From Bacteroidetes bacterium HGW-Bacteroidetes-6 (GTDB taxonomy: Bacteria; Bacteroidota; Bacteroidia; Bacteroidales; DTU049), in contig PHDB01000008.1 in NCBI GenBank assembly GCA_002842495.1, positions 1 to 64,000 on the forward strand: a stretch of DNA of 64,000 bases, in the 5' to 3' direction. Positions 1 to 8,868 of the stretch are shown piece by piece. A program made the position numbers and the translations under genes. The first letter of the stretch is position 1; every line of letters begins with the position of its first letter. The notes beneath the pieces are model-generated. The model was not told where the DNA came from and ran no database searches. It saw only the letters and a program-made list of their open reading frames with translations.

Positions 1-2
1 TT

Positions 3-1355
3 GTTGGCGAGTCGGTATATATGTCGTTTGCTTATTCGTCGGCATTGGCTTTTGGTTTTGGTTTGGTACTCTATATTGCTGGCGATCGCAACAAATCTGA
101 AATAAACAAACGCGATGGATTTCTGACTATTTTCATCACCTGGGGCTCAGTTGCTTTGGTTGGGAGTTTGCCTTTCTTTTTGAGCGGCTCTGCCAACAGC
201 TATGGCGATGCGCTATTCGAAAGTATTGCTGGGTTTTCGACCAACGGCTTATCGCTACTCGATTTCAATCATACACCAGCTTCTATTGTGCTGTGGCGCG
301 GGATAATTGAGTGGGTTGGAGGTATTGGGATCATCATTTTTATCATTTCGTTTATTCCTTTTTTTCGTAGCGGGCAGGCTCGTGTTTTCTTTTTCGACCG
401 AAATGACGAAACTCTTGGCAAAATCACTTCGTCTATTTCAGGAACTGCAAGGCGTTTAATGTTGATTTACACAGGCTTCACAATTGTTTTGCTGATAATC
501 CTTCTTGCTTTGGGTCTCAATTTGCACGATGCCCTACTCTATACATTTTCAACAATGAGTACATCAGGGTTTTCGCCTCTCAACGGCGAAGTAAGCCATT
601 TGTCCGATGCAGTTCTTATAACAATTTCGGTGTTCATGTTTGTAGCTGGCTCCAATCTCTATCTTAGCTACCATTTACTCAAACTCAGGATGAAGAAAAT
701 TATCAGCAACGACGAGTTTAGATGGTATGTGCTTAGTATTTTCATTCCACTTATTTTTCTGATGGGACAATATTTTGCCACAGAAGGCTTCTCGGGCTGG
801 CACGACACATTTCCAACAACATTCAATATTGTGAGTATTATAACCACAACAGGATTCTATATCGGACAAAACATACCTGTATACAATCACTTTTGGTGGA
901 TTATGCTTTTTCTGCTCATGTTTCTTGGCAGCGCAGCAGCCAGTTCGGGGGGGGGGATCAACGTGTTCAGACAGGTAGTACTTTTCCGATCGATGCGCAA
1001 GTATTTCCTTTCCATTTTTCATCCCAATATTGTGTATAAAGTTCGGTTTAACCAAATAGAAATTGGCAACAACACCATTAGCCGCGTAATGGGCTTCCTG
1101 CTCATTTATATTCTTGTGTTTGTTGTTGGCTTGTTGTTGTTGACTCTGTCCGGATTTGGCTTCGAAGACTCTATGGCTATGTCGGTTGCATTCCTGTCGA
1201 ATACTGGGAATGCTGTTCGACTGTTGATTGTCGATTTCAATATGCACAATATTGAATGGTACGATAAATTGATTTTTGCCATCATGATGCTGTTTGGACG
1301 TTTGCAAATCATCCCTATTCTTATAATTGTGTCGCCCGCATTTTGGAAAAAGTAA
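3..1355 (+). CDS. TrkH-family K+ transporter subunit, 5' end cut by the window
   Basis: Integral membrane potassium-uptake subunit of the TrkH/KtrB superfamily. The frame is open to the window edge; the first ATG is at 21, but alignment with the next gene suggests about 40 residues are missing, so it is annotated as partial. Pore-loop filter motifs of the T-x-G type are visible (STNG, STSG, TTTG), but the fourth loop reads SNTGNAV and lacks the GPGLG element seen in the downstream paralogue. The protein ends in a conserved GRLQIIPILI segment. Its stop overlaps the next start codon as TAATG, so the two genes are probably translationally coupled. A run of ten G at 947-956 encodes a glycine stretch. 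No TrkA partner is inside the window. Family assignment is firm; transport specificity is inferred. Confidence 0.85.
   Translation, partial: VGESVYMSFAYSSALAFGFGLVLYIAGDRNKSEINKRDGFLTIFITWGSVALVGSLPFFLSGSANSYGDALFESIAGFSTNGLSLLDFNHTPASIVLWRGIIEWVGGIGIIIFIISFIPFFRSGQARVFFFDRNDETLGKITSSISGTARRLMLIYTGFTIVLLIILLALGLNLHDALLYTFSTMSTSGFSPLNGEVSHLSDAVLITISVFMFVAGSNLYLSYHLLKLRMKKIISNDEFRWYVLSIFIPLIFLMGQYFATEGFSGWHDTFPTTFNIVSIITTTGFYIGQNIPVYNHFWWIMLFLLMFLGSAAASSGGGINVFRQVVLFRSMRKYFLSIFHPNIVYKVRFNQIEIGNNTISRVMGFLLIYILVFVVGLLLLTLSGFGFEDSMAMSVAFLSNTGNAVRLLIVDFNMHNIEWYDKLIFAIMMLFGRLQIIPILIIVSPAFWKK
947..956 (+). repeat. poly-G tract (G10) inside trkH
   Basis: Ten consecutive G in an AT-rich coding sequence, encoding the end of a Ser codon plus three Gly codons (A-S-S-G-G-G-I-N). 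The paralogous gene encodes the matching region (G-S-T-G-G-S-I-K) without a homopolymer. Tracts of this kind can change length by slipped-strand mispairing. Confidence 0.9.
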
Positions 1356-2809
1356 TGAAAAGCCTGTATCTGAAAATAATACTCAAGGTTATCGGGATGG
1401 CGCTCATGTTCGAAGCGCTTTTCATGTTTGCAGGTATTTTATTTTCCATTTATTATGCCGACGACGATATTTTTGCAATAGCTCTTTCATCGCTCATAAC
1501 CGCACTCACTGGTGCAGTTCTGCATTTCACAATGCGAAAAGTCGATTATAACAAACTTGGCAAACGCGAAGGCTATGTTATTGTTGCTCTTTCGTGGTTT
1601 GTGCTGGGTGCATTTGGCGCATTGCCTTTTATGGTAAGTGGCTATATTCCTTCGTTTACAGATGCTTTCTTCGAAACGGCATCCGGATTCACAACTACTG
1701 GGTCGTCTATTCTCACCGAAATAGAACATTTGCCTCACGGCTTGCTTTTTTGGCGCAGCATGACCCACTGGCTCGGCGGATTGGGGGTAATTGTTCTCGT
1801 AATTGCAGTGCTGCCCTATTTTGGCTTTGGAGGAATGCAGCTGTTTGTAGCTGAAGTTACCGGACCTAGCAAAGACAAACTCCATCCAAGAGTCACAGCC
1901 ACTGCTCGACGCATATGGGGTGTATATGTTTTACTCACCATTATTTTGGCCATTCTGTATTTGCTGGGGGGAATGGATTTGTTCGAATCGCTTTGCCATA
2001 CTTTTGGAACCATGGCTACTGGTGGATTCTCGCCAAAAAACACAAGTCTCGCCGAATACTCTCCATATATTCAGTGGATTACCACAGTGTTTATGGTATT
2101 TGCCGGAACCAATTTCACCTTGTTTTATCTACTTTTGAAGGGTCGATTCCGCTCGGTTTTTCGCAACGAAGAATTGCACTACTATCTTTCGTTTTTTGTA
2201 CTTGCAAGCGTAATACTCACACTATTGCTTGTTGCTACTCGCGATTACGAGTTTTTCGAAGCAGCACGCCATGCATCTTTTCAAGCCATTAGTATTATCA
2301 GCACTACAGGATATGCATCCGACGACTTTATGCTATGGCCGGTATTTGGCTACACATTTATATTTCTGCTCATGTTTGTTGGCGGAATGGCCGGATCGAC
2401 GGGAGGAAGCATCAAAGTGATTCGTCATGTGGTTTTGATAAAAGCAGTAAAAAACACCGTAAAAAAAATCATGCATCCCAATGCAGTGATCCCAATCACT
2501 TACAATGGAAGACCAGTTTCGCAATCGTCGATGATGAATATTATTTCGGTGTTTTTGCTATTCCTCGCCATATTCTTTGTTGGAAGTGCCTTGCTTGCTA
2601 TTGCTGGCGAAGGCATGATGGAGTCGGTAAGTGGTGTAGCAGCAGCCGTCTGCAATATTGGTCCCGGACTTGGAACCATAGGTCCAACAGGAAACTTTGC
2701 TGCATTTTCCGACTTTTCGAAATGGGTGCTTTCGGTCCTTATGATTATGGGCCGACTCGAGCTGATTACAGTTCTAATTATTGTTACTCCATCGTTCTGG
2801 AGAAAATAG
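1355..2809 (+). CDS. trkH: TrkH-family K+ transporter, second tandem copy
   Basis: Potassium-uptake membrane subunit of about 484 residues, normal for TrkH. The ATG at 1355 is chosen over the TTG at 1343 because it gives a TAATG stop/start overlap and an N-terminus (MKSLYLKII) typical of the family. Four pore-loop motifs are visible: GFTTTGSS, TMATGGFSP, SIISTTGYAS and NIGPGLGTIGP. The conserved GSTGGSIKVIRHV segment and the terminal GRLELITVLI segment are also present. It is closer to the canonical sequence than the upstream copy. The pair may form a homodimer or a heterodimer; TrkH proteins work as dimers with a cytosolic nucleotide-binding TrkA, which is not in view here. Confidence 0.9.
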   Translation: MKSLYLKIILKVIGMALMFEALFMFAGILFSIYYADDDIFAIALSSLITALTGAVLHFTMRKVDYNKLGKREGYVIVALSWFVLGAFGALPFMVSGYIPSFTDAFFETASGFTTTGSSILTEIEHLPHGLLFWRSMTHWLGGLGVIVLVIAVLPYFGFGGMQLFVAEVTGPSKDKLHPRVTATARRIWGVYVLLTIILAILYLLGGMDLFESLCHTFGTMATGGFSPKNTSLAEYSPYIQWITTVFMVFAGTNFTLFYLLLKGRFRSVFRNEELHYYLSFFVLASVILTLLLVATRDYEFFEAARHASFQAISIISTTGYASDDFMLWPVFGYTFIFLLMFVGGMAGSTGGSIKVIRHVVLIKAVKNTVKKIMHPNAVIPITYNGRPVSQSSMMNIISVFLLFLAIFFVGSALLAIAGEGMMESVSGVAAAVCNIGPGLGTIGPTGNFAAFSDFSKWVLSVLMIMGRLELITVLIIVTPSFWRK

Positions 2810-2821
2810 AGTTACCGGCAG

Positions 2822-4642
<1,821 letters not shown>

Positions 4643-4659
4643 CTATTCAATTTGAAACT

Positions 4660-5367
4660 ATGGGACGCGCATTTGAATTTCGCAAAGCAAGAAAATTTAA
4701 AAGATGGGGCAACATGTCTCGCATATTTACCCGATATGGTCGCGAAATCAGCATTGCTGTTAAAGAAGGAGGACCAAATCCGGACAGTAACTCTCGTTTG
4801 AGAGCCATTATACAGAATGCGAAGCACGACAATATGCCCAAGGAGAATGTGGAACGGGCAATTAAAAAGGCCAGCGAAAAAGATACTGCTGATTATAAAG
4901 AGGTAACATTCGAAGGTTATGGAATGCATGGAGTTGCTGTTTATGTGATTTGTGCAACCGACAATCATGTGCGCAGTGTTGCCAATATTCGCAGCTATTT
5001 TAATAAATATAATGGAAATCTTGCTACCAATGGGTCGGTAAGTTTTATGTTTGATAAAAAATGTGTTTTTGTTTTCAAAGATGATGGCCAGGATGTAGAA
5101 GAACTCGAACTCGAACTTATTGATTTTGGAGCCGAAGAGGTGTTTAGAAATGAAGATGGGATTCAGGTTTACGGCGATTTTAGTAGCTTTGGCGAACTAC
5201 AGAAAAAAATTGAGGCAATGGGCTTCGAAATTCAAAAAGCTGACTCAGACTATATCCCAACGGACCTTAAGCATCTCACCGAAGAGCAGCAGGCCGATGT
5301 AGATAAACTAATCGAGCGCATCGAGGATGATGACGATGTGGTACGTGTTTACACCAACATGGCCTGA
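4660..5367 (+). CDS. yebC: YebC/PmpR (TACO1) family protein
   Basis: Cytosolic protein of 235 residues in the YebC/TACO1 family. Members were first described as transcriptional regulators (PmpR) and mitochondrial translational activators (TACO1); recent work on bacterial YebC points to relief of ribosome stalling at proline stretches. Recognisable family segments are the N-terminal MGRAFEFRKARK, the block GGPNPDSNSRLRAII, and the C-terminal domain with FEGYGMHGVAVY. The usual N-terminal AGHSKW variant is replaced by MGRAFEF, as is common in Bacteroidetes. It starts 19 bases after the predicted transcription start and is followed after 18 bases by a hydrolase gene, so the two are probably co-transcribed. 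Confidence 0.93.
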   Translation: MGRAFEFRKARKFKRWGNMSRIFTRYGREISIAVKEGGPNPDSNSRLRAIIQNAKHDNMPKENVERAIKKASEKDTADYKEVTFEGYGMHGVAVYVICATDNHVRSVANIRSYFNKYNGNLATNGSVSFMFDKKCVFVFKDDGQDVEELELELIDFGAEEVFRNEDGIQVYGDFSSFGELQKKIEAMGFEIQKADSDYIPTDLKHLTEEQQADVDKLIERIEDDDDVVRVYTNMA

Positions 5368-5385
5368 TATTTCAACCCCAAGCTT

Positions 5386-6186
5386 ATGACCGAACAATAT
5401 TTCAGCTTTCGTGAACAACAATTTTCGTATGCTATTCACGGACAAGGGGCTGCGTTGGTACTATTGCATGGCTATACCGAATCGAAAGATATATGGGATG
5501 GCTTTGCTGAAAAATTGGGTGAACGATACATGGTTGTAATGCCCGATTTGCCGGGTCACGGATCCAGTAGTTTGCTTACTCCACTTTCAACGGAACTCAT
5601 GGCCGAAATGATTGACGAGTTGGTGAAACAATTGGGTATTATGCAGTTCACTATGATTGGTCACAGTATGGGCGGTTATGCAACAGTGTGCTATGCCGAA
5701 TTGTTTGGTCATAAACTGAATGGCTTTGGTTTGTTCCACTCGAATGCGCGTGCTGACAAAACCGAAGTGAAAAACAATCGATACAGGGTTATTAAAATGA
5801 TTGAGGCCGACCATGGCTCGTTTATCAGTGGTTTTATTCCCGATTTGTTTTCCGAAGGCAATCGAGGCGCTTTATCAGCTGAAATAGAAATACTGAAAAA
5901 CCGGGCTTCTGCTATCAGCAAAGAAGCACTGATTGAATCGCAAAAAGCAATGGCCGAGCGGTCGGGAAGTATCGAATTACTTGCCGAAACAAATCTGCCG
6001 GTACTTTTTATCATTGGCAAACAGGATTCGCGTATCGATTTCAACCAAGTGTATGCACAAACTATTTTGCCTAAACGCTCATTTGTGTTGTTGCTCGAAA
6101 ACTGTGGCCATATGGGTTATCTCGAGGCTCCCGAAGACTCGCTGGCAGCAATCGAAGGGTTTTTGCTGGCCTGTAATAAGAAGTAG
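5386..6186 (+). CDS. alpha/beta-fold hydrolase
   Basis: Predicted cytosolic serine hydrolase of 266 residues, with no signal peptide. The oxyanion-region motif LHGYTES is near residues 28-34, the nucleophile elbow GHSMGG holds the catalytic Ser, an acid candidate Asp is in IIGKQDSRIDF, and the catalytic His is in ENCGHMGYLEAPE near the C-terminus. This order (Ser, Asp, His) is the standard triad of the alpha/beta hydrolase fold, in the subgroup of MhpC/BioH-like esterases and lyases. The substrate cannot be told from the sequence. It sits 18 bases after yebC and probably shares its transcript. Confidence 0.85.
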   Translation: MTEQYFSFREQQFSYAIHGQGAALVLLHGYTESKDIWDGFAEKLGERYMVVMPDLPGHGSSSLLTPLSTELMAEMIDELVKQLGIMQFTMIGHSMGGYATVCYAELFGHKLNGFGLFHSNARADKTEVKNNRYRVIKMIEADHGSFISGFIPDLFSEGNRGALSAEIEILKNRASAISKEALIESQKAMAERSGSIELLAETNLPVLFIIGKQDSRIDFNQVYAQTILPKRSFVLLLENCGHMGYLEAPEDSLAAIEGFLLACNKK

Positions 6187-6238
6187 TTTTCTTTTGAGAA
6201 ATTATATTACATTTGTTTTTGACTATCAAATCAAATGT

Positions 6239-7126
6239 ATGCGATTTTTGATTGTGGTTGTGGCTGTTTCGTTCAAGATGCTTATGGCACAGCAATCCGA
6301 TTTTTCACCAACGCTTCTACCCGATGGTCCATGCGATGTGTATCCACTGGGTCCCAAATGCTTGAACGCTTCGGCATTTTCGTCGGTACAATTGCTGGTC
6401 GATAACCCATCGGTTCCAGTAAGCACCAATTTTACTGTTGGATACAATCCATCGGAGTACAGACGATTAACTTATTCGTTTACTTTCGACCGAAAACCAT
6501 CGTACTTATTAACCGATATGCAAACAGGTTTTTCGGTGATGTGCGATTTTGTTCGAAGCCGCGACTATTCGCTTGCAATAGGCCTTTCGGCAAATATTGA
6601 ACAGGTTGCAATGAAATGGGACAACATGATTTTTTCCGATCAACTTACTGTTTCTGATACACTGCCGGCAACAAATGAGATTAGCTTTATGGACGGAACC
6701 ACAAGACGTGCAGCTACTTTCCACGGGCATTTTTTCTACAGCTCGCCTCACTATTTCCTGTCGGCACGTTTTTACAATCTAACCACACCCAATACTGGTT
6801 TTGTTTCGTATTCTCAAAATCCCATTGTTTTACAGATTAAGGCTGGATATCACTACGATACCCAAAGGGGATTCCGAACCATTGCGGGCGGATGGAAGCG
6901 AAATTATGCCGGCAACAATATTTACGAAGCTGAGACCATTTTCCAACTTCGAAAATTTGCAATAGGTGCGCAAATGAATAGCAGCTATATGGCGGGCGCC
7001 CTAGTGTTGTCGCAGTTTGGCAAAATGGAATTAGGTGCAGGTTTTTATGTTGCTAAGTGGCCATCGCAAAACCGGATTGTGCCGGCACAAGCCTTGGTTT
7101 TTGTTAACTATAAGCTCATCGAATAA
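6239..7126 (+). CDS. PorP/SprF-like outer-membrane protein
   Basis: Predicted outer-membrane beta-barrel of 295 residues with an N-terminal signal peptide (MRFLIVVVAVSFKMLMAQQ). The ATG at 6239 is chosen because the signal peptide begins there; the upstream extension is in the shadow of the hydrolase gene. The layout fits the PorP/SprF family of T9SS-associated barrels: repeated short strands, an internal N-x-G-Y-N-P segment and a final strand LVFVNYKLIE. The match is remote; the usual QDPxFSQY start is missing. The next gene, overlapping by one base (TAATG), encodes a type B sorting-like domain, and type B CTD proteins are commonly encoded beside PorP/SprF genes, which supports the call. Confidence 0.6.
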   Translation: MRFLIVVVAVSFKMLMAQQSDFSPTLLPDGPCDVYPLGPKCLNASAFSSVQLLVDNPSVPVSTNFTVGYNPSEYRRLTYSFTFDRKPSYLLTDMQTGFSVMCDFVRSRDYSLAIGLSANIEQVAMKWDNMIFSDQLTVSDTLPATNEISFMDGTTRRAATFHGHFFYSSPHYFLSARFYNLTTPNTGFVSYSQNPIVLQIKAGYHYDTQRGFRTIAGGWKRNYAGNNIYEAETIFQLRKFAIGAQMNSSYMAGALVLSQFGKMELGAGFYVAKWPSQNRIVPAQALVFVNYKLIE

Positions 7127-7467
7127 TGAAAAAATACATCCTTTTTTTGTTTTTAATTGTAGTGATGGGCTCGTGTAGCGAAAACCCCGACTTCAATTGG
7201 GATGAGCGAGTGAGAATTCCAAACTCATTTTCGCCGGATCAAGACGGCCTCAATGATGAATGGTGTATCGATTCGCAAGGTGTTGCAAGTTGTTTGCTTG
7301 TGGTTACCGATCAGGACGGTGTTGAATTGTGGAGAACAACCGATATTCATACATGCTGGAACCCTCAAGATGTTTTGAGCGGCAGATTGTATTACTATTT
7401 TTTGCACGTTGTGTTTACTGATAGTGCAGAACACGATTACAGCGGAGAGTTGTTTGTTCTTAAATAG
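7126..7467 (+). CDS. small lipoprotein consisting mainly of a T9SS type B sorting-like domain
   Basis: Predicted lipoprotein of 113 residues. A signal peptide ends in a lipobox with Cys17 (VMGSC), and almost all the rest resembles the CHU_C / type B sorting domain: RIPNSFSPDQDGLNDEW near residues 30-45, a middle VTDQDGVELWRT strand that replaces the usual F-N-R-W-G segment, and a final G-R-L-Y-Y-Y-F strand region ending ELFVLK. There is no cargo domain. It starts inside the stop codon of the PorP/SprF-like gene, so the two are co-translated. A lipid anchor combined with a T9SS sorting domain is unusual; it could be a periplasmic or surface adaptor for the barrel rather than an exported enzyme. 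Confidence 0.7.
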   Translation: MKKYILFLFLIVVMGSCSENPDFNWDERVRIPNSFSPDQDGLNDEWCIDSQGVASCLLVVTDQDGVELWRTTDIHTCWNPQDVLSGRLYYYFLHVVFTDSAEHDYSGELFVLK

Positions 7468-7551
7468 TACATAGCGATAGTACAAAAATTTGCCGTTGGT
7501 TCCCAAATTCAATTTACTTTTGAGCTGAATTATTGATATTAAAGAACGATT

Positions 7552-8202
7552 ATGTGTTTTTCAGCTACAGCAAGTTTCGGAGCAGGTGCCGTACTTTCCA
7601 TTATGGGATTAGCTTCCATTAAAAAAGCGCAAACTCCAGTGCAAATTCCATTTGCAAGTATTCCTTTTCTTTTTGCCGTGCAGCAGTTTTCCGAAGGATT
7701 TTTGTGGTTATCGTTAACCGATCCTTCTTTTGCATCGTTGAGGGAGTTTAGTACTTATGCATTTTTGTTTTTTGCACAAATTGTATGGCCGTTTTGGGTT
7801 CCGTTTGCAGTATTGAAAATGGAACCAATTGCTAAGCGCAAAAAAGTTGAACGAATTCTCCTTGTTGCGGGTTCACTTGTTTCGGTCTATTTCATCTGGT
7901 GCATTTTCACTTTTCCAGTCAATGGCGTGATTGCCGATTACCATATTTTCTACACTTTTGGCTATCCGCCGCAAATTACACCCTGGGTGAGTGGAGTTTA
8001 TGCCATTGCTACCATAGGTGCTACCATGGTTTCGAGTATTAAGAAAATGTGGGTGTTTGGCTTGCTGGTTTTGCTGTCGTATATCGTTACCCTTATCTTT
8101 TATTTTGATTTTTTTGTTTCTGTTTGGTGTTTTTTTGCGGCTATTCTTACGGTATTGATATTTGAGATAATGCGGCTAGAAAAAAAGCATCAATTGGATT
8201 AA
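7552..8202 (+). CDS. DUF6629-like multi-pass membrane protein
   Basis: Protein of 216 residues with about six or seven hydrophobic helices and the characteristic N-terminus MCFSATASFGAGAVLS, which I recognise as the hallmark of the DUF6629 family. The conserved QQFSEGFLWL motif follows near residues 46-55. The function is unknown; no enzyme or transporter motif is visible. Its 3' end overlaps the convergent gene on the minus strand by four bases. Confidence 0.7.
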   Translation: MCFSATASFGAGAVLSIMGLASIKKAQTPVQIPFASIPFLFAVQQFSEGFLWLSLTDPSFASLREFSTYAFLFFAQIVWPFWVPFAVLKMEPIAKRKKVERILLVAGSLVSVYFIWCIFTFPVNGVIADYHIFYTFGYPPQITPWVSGVYAIATIGATMVSSIKKMWVFGLLVLLSYIVTLIFYFDFFVSVWCFFAAILTVLIFEIMRLEKKHQLD

Positions 8203-8558
8203 TGGATTTTATCCACATTATCCTCTCCCGATTTCGACAGAAAAACAAAACCCTGTTCGCTTAGCAGTGGGTGTTGCTTGGCTAGATTGAGTGCAACTTC
8301 GTCGTCGAAGCAGCCATATTTTTCAGAGCGACCATGCAAAAAAATGCAATTCCCCTTTTTGGTGATTCGCCCACCACCACAAATGCCAATTTCGCGGCCC
8401 AACGTTGAATAATGGCGACGCGCCTCAGCAAAAATTTCGGAATGCATGTTTGGAAGGTGAAATCCGAAAAACAACTCAAACGAATTTCCTGTTTTGTGGT
8501 CATTGAGCACCACAAATTTTAAATTTTTCAGGTATTTGTCGAGCAAAGATATTGTCAC
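8199..8558 (-). CDS. Janus/Ocnus family protein (14-kDa phosphohistidine phosphatase-like)
   Basis: Small cytosolic protein of 119 residues that matches the layout of animal PHPT1, the 14-kDa protein histidine phosphatase. The first strand is LKFVVL (13-18), His39 in NMHSEIF occupies the place of PHPT1's catalytic His (YHADIY), GGGRI at 61-65 is identical to the family's phosphate-binding motif, and HGRSEKYG at 75-82 parallels YGYSMAYG. The GTG at 8558 is used as start because a stop codon lies directly upstream; a short family N-terminus is expected. The name comes from motif order and length, not from a database search. The substrate is unknown; two LytS kinases, which use phosphohistidine, are elsewhere in the window but not adjacent. 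Confidence 0.72.
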   Translation of the reverse strand: MTISLLDKYLKNLKFVVLNDHKTGNSFELFFGFHLPNMHSEIFAEARRHYSTLGREIGICGGGRITKKGNCIFLHGRSEKYGCFDDEVALNLAKQHPLLSEQGFVFLSKSGEDNVDKIH

Positions 8559-8807
8559 CTAAATCATTTTGAATTCAAAGTTAATGAAAACTATAACAGG
8601 GTTGCATATTTCAAATGGAACTACTTGGTTAATAATCCGGAATAAAGACGCAAAACTCAATATGGAAAAATTTCCATTTTAAGAAAACGGATTGATGCAA
8701 ACAGCTAAATAGCAGGTGAATAAGTGCGTTGTTTGAAGTGCGATTAATTGTCAATGCGTAAAAACACCTACTATCTTGTAACGATTCATGAATGCAAACA
8801 TGAATAT

Positions 8808-8839
8808 TTTGGTTTAAGGTTATTATGAATATACATTTG
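8808..8839 (+). promoter_or_regulatory. candidate promoter of the large T9SS protein gene
   Basis: TTTG at 8808-8811 and TACATTTG at 8832-8839, with a 20-base spacer. This puts the transcription start near 8846 and leaves a leader of about 22 bases before the ATG at 8869. Apart from this, the gap 8559-8868 shows nothing recognisable. Confidence 0.5.
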
Positions 8840-8868
8840 TGTTGAGTTTTATATCGGGGGAAATCAAA

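Noticed and set aside
675-1307. Open frame of 210 residues opposite the first trkH gene
   Set aside because: It is antisense to a well-supported membrane protein gene and shows no domain.
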